From Akanthomyces muscarius (Eukaryota; Ascomycota; Sordariomycetes; Hypocreales; Cordycipitaceae), in the NCBI RefSeq assembly GCF_028009165.1, contig NC_079245.1:3286001-3350000 (forward strand): a stretch of DNA of 64,000 nt. The letters are read 5' to 3'. Position 1 is the stretch's first letter. Each line of letters starts with the position of its first letter. The notes under the pieces are model-generated. The model ran no database searches. It saw nothing but the letters and a program-made list of their open reading frames with translations, and was not told the origin of the DNA. This document shows, one piece after another, positions 23,883 to 36,103 of this stretch. Made by a program: the position numbers and the translations under genes.

Positions 23883-25409
23883 TTACAGCTCCTCGTTGCC
23901 GTCGCACTGCTTCAGCATCAGCACGCGCTTAATCTCCATCTGAGGCTGCTTCCACGTGGGATACCAGTCTTCGCGGGCAGTCCAAAAGTCCTTTTTAGCA
24001 TTGGGCGATCCATTGACCCAAGGCTTGAGCGACTTGTTGTCCTCGAACCAACCGTTGGTGCCGCCGACAGCCAGATTGATGATGAGGTAAAACTCCTGAT
24101 CAAAGGGCGTGTTCTTGCGGCCGGTCTGACTCCACACATCAGCCAGGCGACTGCCGTTGTTGTTCGTCTGGGGAAAGGCGCCGCGCTGCCACATTGGCTT
24201 GTTGAAGTTGGTGTAGAGGACCTGCATCAGGCGCGTGTTGACGTAGGTGAATAGGTACTTTTGCGACCACTCGAGGCCAAACGTGCTGTACTCGTCGCCA
24301 AAGTTGCCGCGCAGAATCTTGTGCTTGTTGTTTGTCTTCCACCAGGCGTCGTTGGCAGGGTCAGGACCCCAATGCAGCGCAGACGAGACAATGTTATTGC
24401 CGCCCTGCGAATAGGTCCAGTTGTTGCCACGCGACTCCATAATGTCGATTTCACCGGACGCGGGCCAGGGTCCGTACGTGTCCTTGACGGGCATCATCCA
24501 AATAGCAGGCCATAGCCAATCGCCCTGGGGGAGCTTGGCTGTGACCTCGATGCGGCCGTACTTGAGGGTGGCTCCCTTCTTAGTGTGGATGCGGCCAGAC
24601 TTGACGGGTGGCACAACGCTAGAGTTGCCGGCAGTCGTGTTGGTGACGGCGACACAGTCGTAAAAGTTGGTCGAGGTGCAAGTGCCGTCCTTTTGGAGAT
24701 CAATGGTGGTGGTCTTTTCCATCTTGTCGGCGTCCTGGAGGGTGGCCTTGATGACGAGATTACCGTTGTCGACGTAGACATTTTCGTCGCCGGCAGTGGT
24801 CATTTCAAACTCGCCATTGCTGCGCCGGTTAGTATAAAAACTATTAAGTAGCATGGCAAGAATGACTTACCCAAATCCACCGACCTGAACCTCCTTGGTC
24901 CAGACGCTGCTGTCAAAGCCGTTGTCGAAGTTCTCATCCATAAGTGGGCAGTACTTGTGGTGGACGACACTGCGGAGACCATCCCAGACTAGAAAGCCAG
25001 AAATGCCGAGACCGATGAGGATACCGATGACGGGAATAATGGTAACCCATTTCTCCTTCTTGTCCTTTTTCTGCAGCCACGGCTTCTCAACGTCGCCCTT
25101 GGCCACTCGACGCGAGTGAAAGAAGCGCTGTGCGCGCTCTTCGAATCGGGGTCCGACAGCGCTAGAGGAGCCAAAGCTGGAGGCAGGCCGCGAAACAGCC
25201 GGTGTGCCAAAAGGATTTGTGCCGGTGGCAGTGGCGAGTCGCTGGTTGGCGACAGGCTCGGGGGTATCGCCAAAGGGATTGCGGCTGCCGTCCGTGTTTG
25301 GTGTTCCTGGGCGCGGGGGTGTGATGTTGGAGGCCATGTTGCCCGCGTATGGCTGGGCGTTTTGGTTGTTGTAGCTACCGTCGTAGCGATCCTGTTGTTG
25401 GTGGTCCAT
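23883..25409 (-). CDS. Type II membrane GH16 beta-glucanase-like protein
   Basis: Two exons (25409-24871 and 24819-23883, phase 2 junction GGGTAAGT..GCGCAG) give 491 residues. The first 120 residues are a polar, Pro/Ser/Asn-rich cytosolic segment ending in KKDKKEK. One transmembrane helix (about 121-142, VTIIPVIGILIGLGISGF) anchors the protein with its catalytic domain outside. The GH16 jelly roll follows, with the active-site signature EIDIME at about 303-308, giving the expected nucleophile and acid/base glutamates, and aromatic substrate-cleft residues around it (WPAIWMMP, WGPDP). The family hydrolyses or remodels beta-1,3(4)-glucans; this membrane-anchored type, without a signal peptide or GPI site, probably acts on the wall at the plasma membrane. 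The exact subfamily and substrate are not resolved. The cytosolic tail could carry trafficking signals. No neighbouring gene is close. Confidence 0.88.
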
Positions 25410-28400
25410 GGTGGATTGTGTCTATGGGAAAAGCGAAAGCAATGAGATGCGCAAAGTAAAATGAGACAACTACCGTCGCCGCAGGACAATCGCAGTCGCA
25501 AAGCGTAGAAGCGATCGGCGGTAGCGAAGCTCTCGTGCAAGCTGGCGCAAAGCGCGAGGACGGGGGCGTGCAGCTGTGATGTGGTCGGAGTGACGTATGG
25601 ATGAATGAGAATACAAGAATAGGGAGTATAGCTGCAACTGATGGGTATCTACAATCCAAAACAAGACCCTTGGAGCGGTTGGCAATGGAAGAGAACAAAA
25701 TTGGATGGAGAAGGTTAAAGAGGTGCAGAGGAGAGCGACGAGAGGAAGCCAGGGTGGACAGCGCTAGCAAGCTGCGCTGGTAGTGGTGCTCGATTCAGCA
25801 GAGTATTTCAGGTGCGGCAGGTACCTTTTGGTGCTAGCAGGAGCACTGGTGGGTGTGGCAATGGTTGGTGCGGCGGGGATGCCCGGATCTGCCTCTTCAT
25901 TCTTTTTTTACTTCTTTTTTTTTTTGGCCTTGTCCCAGTGAAGCGTGCAGCAGCGGCCCATCCATGGTAGCGTAGGCGTCGCCGGCGCTGTGCTGCCCCG
26001 TAAAAGTGCTCAGGGCGTGGCACAGAGGGCATTTAGTGGGCTCCAGGCCTCACAGAACACGGGCGGCTACCCAGACCCAGTCGCATTTGCCAGTTGCCAG
26101 TCGTGAGTTGTCATATTGCCAGAGCAGCTGGCAGCGTGCAGGACCGGGTCGACAGCCTACACGGGCGGGAGCTGCCAGCAGTCGGACGTACCTGCCGCCT
26201 GCTACAGTGGAACCACCGCGGCGGGCGGGCGTGCAGCTGGATGGGCGAGCTCTTGGACGCCCAGCACCTCAGGTACAGGTGGGATGGCGCGCAGTCGCCA
26301 GTGTACCATTATTGCCGTAAGTTAGCCCACTAAACACGCTCCAGGCCTGCAACAATCCCACTGTCTGTTGTCTGTCTTGACACCATCATGCACGTCCTCT
26401 ATCTGCTGATGGGACCCGAGCTGCCGCGACATGATTGTGCCCTGATGATACCACAGGGCTGTGGTTTTTCAGCCCATGGCCAACCACTACTACCCCCTTG
26501 CCCGCAACGTGCGCTCTGTGCGGGCAGAGCCGTCTGTTGTCGTCCTCTATCCGTACACGAGTTGCTATCAATAGACCGCATGCGCCTTGACCCTAGCTAG
26601 ACGGATACCAATAGATGCGAAATTACGGACCGCTCTTTGACAGTCATCGATCTGACGGACCAGGAGGGCCCTGCAAACAACGCATGCCTGCATGTCTACT
26701 TTGGCGACCACGGCTGCGTGGTTGCTATCTTGCCACGGAGGCGGTGCCAGCTCGCAAGCCATAGATATCAGCTCAATTAATACAGTGACAAGCTGCAGGG
26801 GCATTCTTCCCATATCGTCTTCAGCACCCCGGCGAGCTGCAAACACAATCATGCACTATCGGTGCCCGGCTGCGGCGGACAGGCCCAGCTGCACCTCGTG
26901 TCTGGCTCAGGACCGTGTTATTAATCTAATTAAGCGAGCCGGCTGCGAGACTATCCCGCTCAACCTTGACTTCTATTCACGATGTTCGGTCTGTAAAAGA
27001 AGTCAAGGAAACAGATCCTTGCATCGTCTTCCACGGATCCGACTCGTGCATCCGGCCATCCCCGTCCGATCCTCTTGTAAGCGCCGGACAATTTCGACAG
27101 GCTAGAGACTTCGATAGTGCCGAGTCTAGTGATTGACTGATGATCCTGCACATCCGGCCAAAAATAGGCAACCCAGTTAGCAGATCTAGAACCCAAGTCC
27201 TTTGCATCAACAAGGGCTGGAGATGGCAGGCCGGACGGGGGCCCCTCCAGCTCAGCGGAAAACCATGATCCGCTGAAGACCTGCATGATAGCGCCGGGCA
27301 AGGACCAGACCTGCAGGCCTCTCTCTCTCTCGGCCGGTGGGGCGCAGTGCCAGTAAACTACTCCGTAGAGCGCTGCGCTAGATTAATCAACTGCCCGGTG
27401 CCTCTCGTGCCTCTTTTCGTCCTGGCGTGCTGGCCCAGGCCCGGCCGAGCTCGGTGTGGTGTGTAAAAGCAGCAACTCAACAGGGCTCGAAAAGCGGCAT
27501 GAGGTGTGGCTGGTGCCCTGGCGCTGTGGCTTGCCAGGGCCAACTTCACTCTTGCCTCTTTGGGAGGTACAGATACGCCATGGCTTGCTGGCACTGGTTA
27601 CATCCACACCCCCTTCTCCGTCCCCTCCCCTCCCCCTCCTCTCCTCCTCTTTGCTCCCCTTTCCCCTGGACCAGCCCAGCCATTGTTCTATTGTTGTGTC
27701 TCCGTCTCCAGCATGGCTGGCGCCAACATCAGACGACGGCATGCCTCTCATTGCTTTTGCAGGATCATCTCCCTTTTCGTATCTCTCTATTGCCAACTCA
27801 CCGCTCGCTGAAGCCAGCAATGCTCTCGAAACATTTTTCCCAGCCAACATCCCGACGCCAGCCCGCTGCTTTGGCCCGTTTGCTCGCATGAAGGCAGCTC
27901 AGCACGGACAACAAGTCGTCGGACTGATACGAAGCTTCTTTTGCAAAGGTCACCACTACTTGGGCTTAGGCTTTTGCCCGTCCCCGCTTCGCTAATTTGG
28001 GTTCCTTGGAACAAGGCAAGGACAATGAGGACGCTGCCCCGTCCTCGGCCAAACTCAGGCGCCACGCATCCAACCAGCTGGGAATGCCCCAGATAATATG
28101 GCACATGTGTAGGAAACCTTCAAAAGTTCTCGCTGTGCCATCGTTGGCCTCTATTCAGACGTTGCAAATAGAGTTCCCGCCCACGCACTTTTTTTTTGGC
28201 ATTAAGACCGGTTCCCGTCTGGAGCAATTTCTGCAGTGCCTCGACCCGTCAGCCACCAGCACAGCACTGTGTCGTATTGCGCGAAACATGTTAATTCGAC
28301 CAGAGCGATGACACCTTTGCGGAACCTCATTTCCTCGCTTTCCGGCTCTGCCGACAAAATTGATTGATGCATAGAGGATTATGCCCAAGATCGCGTGGAG

Positions 28401-31400
28401 CCACTTAATCAATCTGTGCGATCGGCTGGTTTGTGTTGCTCGTCATTCGAATTGCTCGCTTTTACGCTCTACAAGCAGGCGCCCGTCAGGCTTTGTTCAA
28501 CAGACTCGGGAGTCCGGTGTTGGTCGTCTCGGGCTAGAATAGCCTAGCAAGTCACCACTTGATCGCCAACCAAGATGAATTTTTTTTCAGTGTCTGGTCT
28601 ACGGAAGCTTGCATGATTTCGAGACTAGTAGAGAACGGTGCCAAGAGGACAACCGAGGCAAAACAAGGTTAATATTCAGCCGTCATCTGTCGGGGACGGC
28701 TACTCATGAGAGTGCTATGTAAGCGACCCCATCGTCCACCTTCTGCGATGCCAAAAGTTTTTTCTAGCGGGCTTCCATTCTGATCCACTAGCCACGCTAC
28801 GAAGCAAACTCCGATGGTCGCGGCGTTCCAACCGCCGTGATAGTAGGAAGAAAATGGCCGGGTGCGACATGTGAGAGGGGCAATTTCAAGATTCTGCAAA
28901 TTGTTTACGGAAAACGCCCGGCTTGGCTCCGGACGGTGTGAGTGTATCGCGGCCATGACAAGTGGTCCGGCGGCCCATAGCAAGCTGGCAGGAGGGTAAC
29001 AAACCTGCGACAGGGTCTCGGCCTTGTAGAAACTTTTTTCACGGGGTCTCTCCAGGACTGAGTATGGCATGACTGGTTCGGCCAGTTTGATACGGAGAAA
29101 GCTTTGCAGAAGGACCGGAAAGAGCAAGCGGACCTGATGTCAATGTTTGCTCGACGCTCCGTGGTGTACCTAACGGCAAGCAATATGCTGCTACAGCGGC
29201 TACAATCGAGGCAGATATGATTTTCATCCGTTTTACACGAATGAACGGCTCGCAACTAAGGTTACTTAGAGCCTCGAGCTACCGGTATCAACGGATCGAC
29301 GGTTGAGCCTCTATCCGAGCCCAAGCGGATGCTGTGGCCACTCCAGCGTGGAACTAGTGAGGTACAGCTTTGCAAACTTTGACTGTTGGACGGTTGATAT
29401 GCCCCGACGATAACAGCATAAGCGCGGCGCCCAATTGATCCAGCGCTACGGGTAGTGGTTGAACAAATGAGAGGATGTAGCGACGAGCAACCTGTCAAGA
29501 GGGGTACTAGCCGGATGCTACTGTTCTATTCTCTGTCGGGCCTTGCAAGCCTTGTCGATGCGCTGTCAGGCCTTCAGCTTTGATATTACCCGGCACACTG
29601 CCAAATGTAACGACGGAAATAAAGAGGCAGGTTGCATATCCACTAACCGGGCCAACATGCAGCGCACATCACCTTGGCTCAGAGTTCGTATATGCAACTG
29701 TTCGGGCACACTAATGCAGCATCCAGCCACAGGACGCTAAAAAAAAAACCCTGCGCCTCCAAAGACCATTTACTCGGTAATTGATTTTCCTGAGGCATTA
29801 AAAACAATTAAAGCAGACGTAGATGATAAGCTGGGCGAGGGGAGATGCCGGAGACTTTTCTGCGCCGAGAGGGCAACAACGTGCGTGGTTCCTTGGTCAG
29901 TTGGTGCATGTGGCTTGCTGCAGTGGGACTTTCTTTTTCTCTCATCTCCTCCGTCTCCGTATTCCCGCCGTGGTGTGAAAGCAAGGCTTATTATTATCAT
30001 CACCACCGGCCCGACCATGGACATCTTTTTTTTTTAAGCACACACCATCAATCCCGGATCCCTGGTGCAGCCAGAAGGCTGGAAACCACATGGGTGGGAC
30101 AAGAATGCAAAGTTTTGTACCGAGTAGGACAAGGCATAATACGGATACAATCTGGCCGTGTTGGGTGGTTCCCTTTCATGCGCGTGCAGGGAGCCCGATG
30201 CGGGACGAGAAGAGGAAGCTACTGGTAAGTGAGGCTGGTGGTACTGAGCAAGGGCATGGGACGATATCAATCCGTGTCGGTACAAGGTGGTGGTGGTGGC
30301 GTGCCTGTATCGCAACCTAGATGTGCAAAAACGTGCGTCTAGATGTACATGTACCACCGAGATTCATCTCCTTTTCCTTATTTTTTGGGGGTTCAATTGC
30401 GTGTCATTGTGTGCTCAGCTGCAAGGGCAAGGGATTTTTTCCTGCAGCTAGACAGACGGGTGTTGTTACTGTCTGTCTAACTGCCTGCCGCCAGTCTGCC
30501 CGTCTGTCTGCGTCCGGAGACGTCCGCTCCGCGACTAGTTGCATGTCGTATTCCTCTCCAAAAGCCGTTGCACATGTCCGGTAGTTAGGTCTTTGAAACA
30601 TTGGCATGTTTGCTTTTTTTCTTTTTTTCTTGCTCCTTGAAACTGTAGCTACCAATGGCCAGATCCCTGACCAGGAGCCAAGCACTCTCGTTTGCGTTGA
30701 CAAAAACAAGTATTAGGCTGGGCGTGAAAAGCAGTCTGTGTCTCTCCATCATCTCCGGTACCCGAACATTGGTCCTACGATAATGGCTGGTGCCAACTTT
30801 TTTTTCTTTGTCTCGGAGACGGATAGCGATATTGGCGGCAAAAGGACCACGGGGGTTTTTTTTTTCTTTCGCGGCCGAGATTTTCTACAATAAAGACCCA
30901 GAAACTGCAGATCTTGCTCCGTGCATCTCGCGAGGTTTTCTAGCGATATACGGATAGAATGTTTTATCTGGCCCAGACGTGTCTCAAGCCCGGCCGCCTC
31001 GACAGGGTCCCTGCTCTATACAACTTGCTTTTATTGACATGACCTTTCTTACTCAGTATCTCGCGGTTTTTTGTTTCGGATGCACCATCTCCTTTGCCTT
31101 CTCGTATGTTACTGCACGGCACTGACCGCATCTGCCCCTGCAGCAGCAGCCTAGGTTTCGCTCTCGTATCTTGTCGATCATGTCTTGCCATGTTTTCTTC
31201 TTTGTCTCCAACTTCCGGTGCTTGCGACCTTGTTAGCGGCGGCGGCTGCCAGCCACCCGTCCAACCGTCTTCACAGGCCGTTTGAGAGGCTGCTGGCAGC
31301 TGTCTCAGCTGCCCAAGTACCTAATAACCAGAAAAAAATCACTGGGCGGTGAGATTTTACTGGCCAATTAGACAGCCCGCCCCCCCCCCTGTGCCAGATG

Positions 31401-32027
31401 AGGCTCTCGCTGCAAGGGACAAGACACCGCATTGCGCGTCCAAGCTCGTCGTATTCGACTGACGGGGGTTTTTTTTTGTTTCTTCGTGTTGCCTTTGTGC
31501 TCTGAAGGCCAAGAGACCGAACCCAACCACGTCATTTTTGCAGACACATGGACTTGGGAGCCTTTTTCTTTCAGAAGGACACGCCTGATCGCCATCGCAG
31601 AGGAGTCTTGCGCGCCACCACGATCAGCTGAGATATCGCGGTCCCAAATTACGCAATCGACCAAAACGAGACTCTGGCGCGCACAAGCTCTACTGCTGTG
31701 CTGCCTCCTCCCCAGCCTCTTACGTGCATTGGGAAAAAAGGTCTCCAGAGACAGAATAGCCTCGTGGTCTCACCGCGCGCGTTTGCGGCGGCGGTTCTCT
31801 TGTGACTCGTTTGTGCGAGCGTTGCGATAGATTACACAGTCGCACGACGACGGTCTGCGCCCCCCGTGGATTACATAGTCTCGGCCTTGCTCACCTGCAA
31901 TCGGCGCCAATTGTCTCGCGACCTCGTGGGAACAATTCTTGAACACACGTTGCGTGAACGGTCCTTTTCCGTGACGACGAAGCTCGCTCGAATCTAACGA
32001 GTCAATTCGCGACCGCAAGTTGGCAAG
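25410..32027. other. 6.6 kb non-coding stretch upstream of GH16 and fasciclin genes
   Basis: The two flanking genes diverge, so both promoters lie here, each presumably within about 1 kb of its gene. The middle has T and CT tracts, a CCCGC10 run (31380-31389) and GGT trinucleotide runs near 30285. Overlapping frames of up to 179 codons on both strands (27383-27995) look like chance, because both strands are open and no domain is visible. I see no supported gene. Confidence 0.5.
31380..31389. repeat. Poly-C run (10 nt)
   Basis: Ten consecutive cytosines lie about 640 bp upstream of the fasciclin gene start. They form a short G-tract on the minus strand. A role in promoter structure is possible but not shown. 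Confidence 0.7.
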
Positions 32028-32952
32028 ATGCTTCGATTCGTTGCCTGGCCGTTGGCCTTGTTTGCTGCGACGGCGCTCGCCATCTCTGCCGACGACTTGG
32101 GGTCCGTTCTGCAAAGACAGCACAATCTCACGACATTCTACAACTTGATCAAGGTACGGCGCGCCTCTCCTGACGAGGATCTCGAGTAGCTCATGGCCCA
32201 ACACTAACACTACTAGAACAATTCCGATGTCCTCTTGCAGCTTCCAAGCTCCGATGGCGTCACTGTAAGCCGAAATGCCCATCATCATCATCACCATCCC
32301 GCCCGCTAACCCGTCCCCAGATCGTAGCGCCCTCGGACAAGGCCTTTGAGAACATCCCCTACACGTCGCTCAACGGCATCTGGGACCCCGAGGACGCGGC
32401 CAAGACGACCGCCTTTCTCCAGTACCACATCATCAAGGGCAGCCTCACCATTGCCGACCTGCAGACCGGGCCGACGTACCTCGAGCCCACGCTGCTCACC
32501 GCGTCCAACTACACCAACGTCACCGGCGGGCAGAACGTGCTCCTCAACAAGCAGCCCGGCGACGCCGTCGTCCTGACCAGCAGCCTCGGCGTGCGCTGCA
32601 CCGTGCTCGAGCGCGACGTCGCCTTCCAGGGCGGCCGCATCCAGATTGTCGACAACCTGCTCATCCCGCCCGCGCCGCTGCGCGACACCGCGCAGGCCTT
32701 CCAGGCGCAGTCCTTCCTCGCGGGGCTCTACGCGGCGGGGCTCATGCCGGGCGTCGACGAGCGCGCCAACGTCACCGTGTTTGCGCCGCGCGACGCCGCC
32801 ATGGAGCTCGTCGGCGGGTCGCTCGAGGCCCTCAACGGCACGGCGGCGCTGGCCCGCGTCATGGGCTACCACGTCGTGCCGGGCCGGATCCTCTCCTCGG
32901 CCGACCTGGCCAACGGGAGCGTCCTCGCCACCCTCGCGAGCGGCAGCGAGAC

Positions 32953-32989
<37 letters not shown>

Positions 32990-33373
32990 CCGGGGCTGAC
33001 GGTGCGCCAGGCCGGCAACAACAAGTACGTCAACTCGGCGCAGATTGTCCAGCCCGACATTCTCATCGCAAACGGCATCATGCACGTCGTCGCCGACGTC
33101 CTCGACCCGGACGCGCCGTCGGCCGCGCCAAACGCCAGCGCCGCCACGCAGCCGCCCGTCTTCCCCGTCAGCGTCGCCAGCAGGCCGTTTGCCTCGGCGC
33201 TGCCCTGCACGTCCGACTGCCCGACGAGCACGACCAGCGCGAGCGCGTCGCCGACGACGACGGCCGCGGACGGCGGCAAGTCCAAGTCGAGCAAGAACGG
33301 GGGCGTACCGGCGCCGACGGCCCATGCGGCCATGGCGGCGCTTGGTGTCTTGGGCGCTGGCCTGTTGCTGTAG
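32028..33373 (+). CDS. Secreted fasciclin (FAS1) domain protein, probably GPI-anchored
   Basis: Three exons (32028-32153, 32217-32264, 32321-33373; all GT..AG, phase 0) give 408 residues. A signal peptide (MLRFVAWPLALFAATALA) is followed by two FAS1 domains. The first spans about 22-185, with the H1-like VTIVAPSDKAF and H2-like YHIIKG; the second about 190-345, with NVTVFAPRDAAM and YHVVPG, and it contains an uncoded-looking insertion of ten serines from an AGC repeat (about 32960-32989). A Ser/Thr-rich stalk and a hydrophobic C-terminal end (AALGVLGAGLLL) preceded by small residues fit a GPI-anchor signal. Fungal FAS1 proteins act in adhesion or wall organisation. The last exon is strikingly GC-rich at third positions compared with most neighbours. 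The two tiny introns make the short 48-bp middle exon easy to miss. It converges with the RNPS1-like gene. Confidence 0.88.
32957..32989 (+). repeat. AGC trinucleotide repeat coding for serine
   Basis: About ten in-frame AGC codons lie inside the second fasciclin domain. The run is a coding microsatellite and probably varies in length between strains. It falls in a loop between conserved strands, so length change need not break the fold. Confidence 0.85.
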
Positions 33374-33857
33374 AATGGTGGTTTCTCAATAAAGGGAGAG
33401 AAGGGTTTTATGAGTGATGTGGCGTTGATAGTGTCATGTGGTAATGAGCGAGCTCCTGCTTTGGTATTGGAATATTAGATGCGCCTTGAACAGAAGTGGC
33501 CATAGACAGGCTTGACAAGACGGTTCGCGAGGAACATATAATCGAGATTCTACATGGTCCGCAGTATAGCTTCATATCTTTGGTATTATTTTTTTTAATC
33601 ATAAATGGAGGAACTCGCTGTTTGCAAGTCTTCCCCCGCTGGAACTGCCATCCATATCTGATCAGATTGCCCAAACGCCAGAACAGTCCCTTTCAGTTGC
33701 CTTTTTTTCTCATTTTGTGCGGTGTCCCCGTTACTCTTTCTCCAAGCAAACAGCAAACTTTGTTTTTGTTTTTCCGAATTATTGTACATGAATTCCCGAA
33801 ATCTCCCCCGTACTGTGAGCGATGCTGCCCAAGGTGCCTTGTTCCTTCCGTCGTACA
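33374..33857. other. Convergent intergenic region
   Basis: About 480 bp separates the stops of the fasciclin and RNPS1-like genes. It is AT-rich with T tracts and should hold the two 3' UTRs. No gene is seen. Confidence 0.6.
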
Positions 33858-34908
33858 TCAGTATCCGCCGCGGCTGTCTATGCTGCGACTCCGACGGCTG
33901 TAGCCAGCGCCGCTCCCTTTGCGGGGCGGCGGTGACCGCGACGAGTATGACGCTGGCGAGCGGCTCCTGTATTTGCTTCCGCCCCGCGCAGGCGGTGGTG
34001 ACTGCGAACGCGAAGAGCCGCCAGGGCGGTAGACGTCTGAGCGAGGCCCAAATCTACCGCCACCTGGAGATGTCGGAGGGCCTCCCCTACGACGACGGCC
34101 GCCGCCGCCGCCTCGCCCTCCACCGGTAAACGGCACGCGAGGGTCAATGTTGGCGCCTCGTCGGGCGGTCGGCGGCGGCGGGGAGAGCTTGCGCCGAGGA
34201 AGCACAATGGATACGTGGATCGTGGCGCCGTCGACCTGGGCCTCGTGCATGTTGGAAATGGCGGCTTCGGCGTCGGCTTCGTGGTCGTACAGAATGTACG
34301 CGGTGCCTCGGTTTGTGTTGACTGCGTTTCTTTGTGTTAGCGCTGCGATCAATCACTTGCACAACAAAGAGCTTACAGGTTCGGTTGACGGGGAGGTCGA
34401 GATCCTTGATGCGACCAAATTTGCCAAATATCTCGTACAGGTGGTCCTCGTTGATTGTCTTTGTCAAACGCTCCACGACAATCTACAGCACCCCAAGGTT
34501 AGCACATGCGCTTTATCTGATCTCCCGGGGGGTGAGTCGGGGGTTTGAGGTTTCCGCGCGGCAGAAACATACTTTTGTGCTCTTCGCCAATGGCCCATCG
34601 CTGCCTCTGCGGCCGCGACTCCAGCTGCGACTGTCGCTGCGACGGCTCAGGCTCCTGCTGTAGCTGCGCCCGCGACTGTAGCTGCGGCTGCGGCTGCGAC
34701 TGTAGCTGCGGCTCTTGCTTCGGCTGTAGCTTCGGCTGCGTCCGCGGCTGTCGTCTCGTGAGCGTCCGCCGTTTCGCGGCGGTGGTGGGCGCGATCTGCT
34801 GCGAGATCGGGACGGCGAGCGCGAGCGCGCGTTGGACTGGTGGTTTGGAGAGGCGGCTGAGCGCGACCGCGAGCGGAGGCGCTCTCGTGCCGGCGATGGC
34901 GACGGCAT
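33858..34908 (-). CDS. RNPS1-like SR-rich RRM splicing factor
   Basis: Three exons (34908-34573, 34482-34377, 34321-33858; phases 0 and 1) give 301 residues. Residues 1-110 are an RS domain of alternating Arg/Ser dipeptides with SPSRSRS, YSRSRS and similar units. One RRM follows (about 113-200), starting IVVERLTKTINEDHL and including YEIFGKFGRIKDLDLPV, TAYILYDHEADAEAAI and VDGATIHVSIVLPRRKL. This RRM matches RNPS1, a splicing activator and exon junction complex accessory factor in animals. The C-terminal part is Gly/Arg-rich (RGG type) with further RS/SPP motifs. The protein is expected in the nucleus as a splicing or mRNP factor, regulated by SR-kinase phosphorylation. Both introns flank the start of the RRM. 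It diverges from Mim2 over 1.2 kb. Confidence 0.88.
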
Positions 34909-36103
34909 GGCTGGTAGAGTAGGCTAGCTGATGCGGCTCGGTCGGCAGCTTGTCGGTTGGTTCGCTGGGCTTGGATAGGACTTTTGCGACAGGATGAATG
35001 GGTTCTGGATTCTTGTTTGCCTGAAATGCGAAAAGCTCTTTGGATGAAGCTACCCTGGTCACGTGTGGGGCCGCTCAAAGAAGAGCTGTGCAGCGAACTG
35101 ATGCGCAAACGGATGCTGGAAAATAGGTGGTAAATTACTACTATGATCATGGAACATGGCATTAATCTGAGGCGTGTGTATCTTTTAAGCCCATATGTGT
35201 CACGCTGAATCACCTGGAGGAAAGTTGTATACGTGACCTAGTTACAGCTCTTCTCGACCCAAAAGTTAGTTGATGTGCACAGGTTTCTCAGGGCTTTGTC
35301 ATATTATACCTGAAACTCACATTGAGCGGAGATGGTCTTTAATGATTGAAAACGGTTCGAGACCGATTCGCACGAGGCTATGAACACGATCTGCCAGGTT
35401 TAATCACCCCATACAGTGGTCTCGGGTAGGCTGCTCAGTTACTAAACGATCAAGAACGGTCACACAAAAACGATCGTGACGCGTCGCTTGACAGGAATTC
35501 GAGTATTTTTGAAATATGTGAATTAGAACGTGGTATATCACGGTCTTTGAGCACCGGATGGCCGATGCCTCTTTGAAAAAGCTTGTTCATCCGTGTAGAG
35601 GGATGGGCAGTCAGTGTTTGCGCACATCCAAGATAATCGAGGGTGGAGCGGTTGCAGGGCCATGTCTGGTCTGTCTTCTATGATGATTTAGCAAAAGCAA
35701 TTAATCCAGGGGTATAACGCGCGATATATAACTCTGTCAATTAGACAAATATAATTCTTTTGGTTGACTTAATTTTCGCTGCTCAGCGACAATCTGTTGA
35801 GCTTCGAGAATCCCCACAGCTACTTGCCTTGACCAATCACAGACTAGCCTCAGGTAGCTACCCCAGACTACCGAGCCAAACCGCTCAGCCATGCATCTCC
35901 TCCTCCGACAGTAGGAGCCCGCCAGTCTTTCCGTGAACCGAACGCATTCGTGACGGCGCAGAGCCAGGAAGAAGTCCTTTGCCGACGCCAAAGGTCCGAA
36001 TCAATACGACTCGAAAAGCAAAACTCGGCTGCTCGACGCGAGTCCCCTTTGCTGAATTCTCTCGACGCCTTCCCCCGTTCCTCAGCCCGAAAACACAGCC
36101 GAC
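34909..36103. other. Divergent promoter region of RNPS1-like and Mim2 genes
   Basis: About 1.2 kb lies between two divergent start codons and should contain both promoters and leaders. Frames entering it from the RS-coding exon are shadows. No further gene is visible. Confidence 0.55.

Noticed and set aside
26032..26334. 11-bp inverted repeat TTTAGTGGGCT about 300 bp apart, flanked by CA on both sides (MITE-like)
   Set aside because: A match of this length is expected a few times by chance in 64 kb; inner ends do not continue the similarity and no second copy was seen.
27383..27995. Overlapping long frames on both strands
   Set aside because: Both strands are open over the same bases and neither shows a fold or motif; a low-complexity pyrimidine tract explains them.
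32306..33325. 339-codon minus-strand frame
   Set aside because: Antisense of the GC-rich fasciclin exon; high GC removes stops. The protein is Arg/Ala/Val-rich low complexity with no domain.
34545..34922. 125-codon plus-strand frame rich in cysteine (CSC, CGC patterns)
   Set aside because: It is the exact antisense of the RS repeats of the RNPS1-like gene: Arg-Ser codons read backwards give Cys/Gly/Ser. Not a metallothionein.
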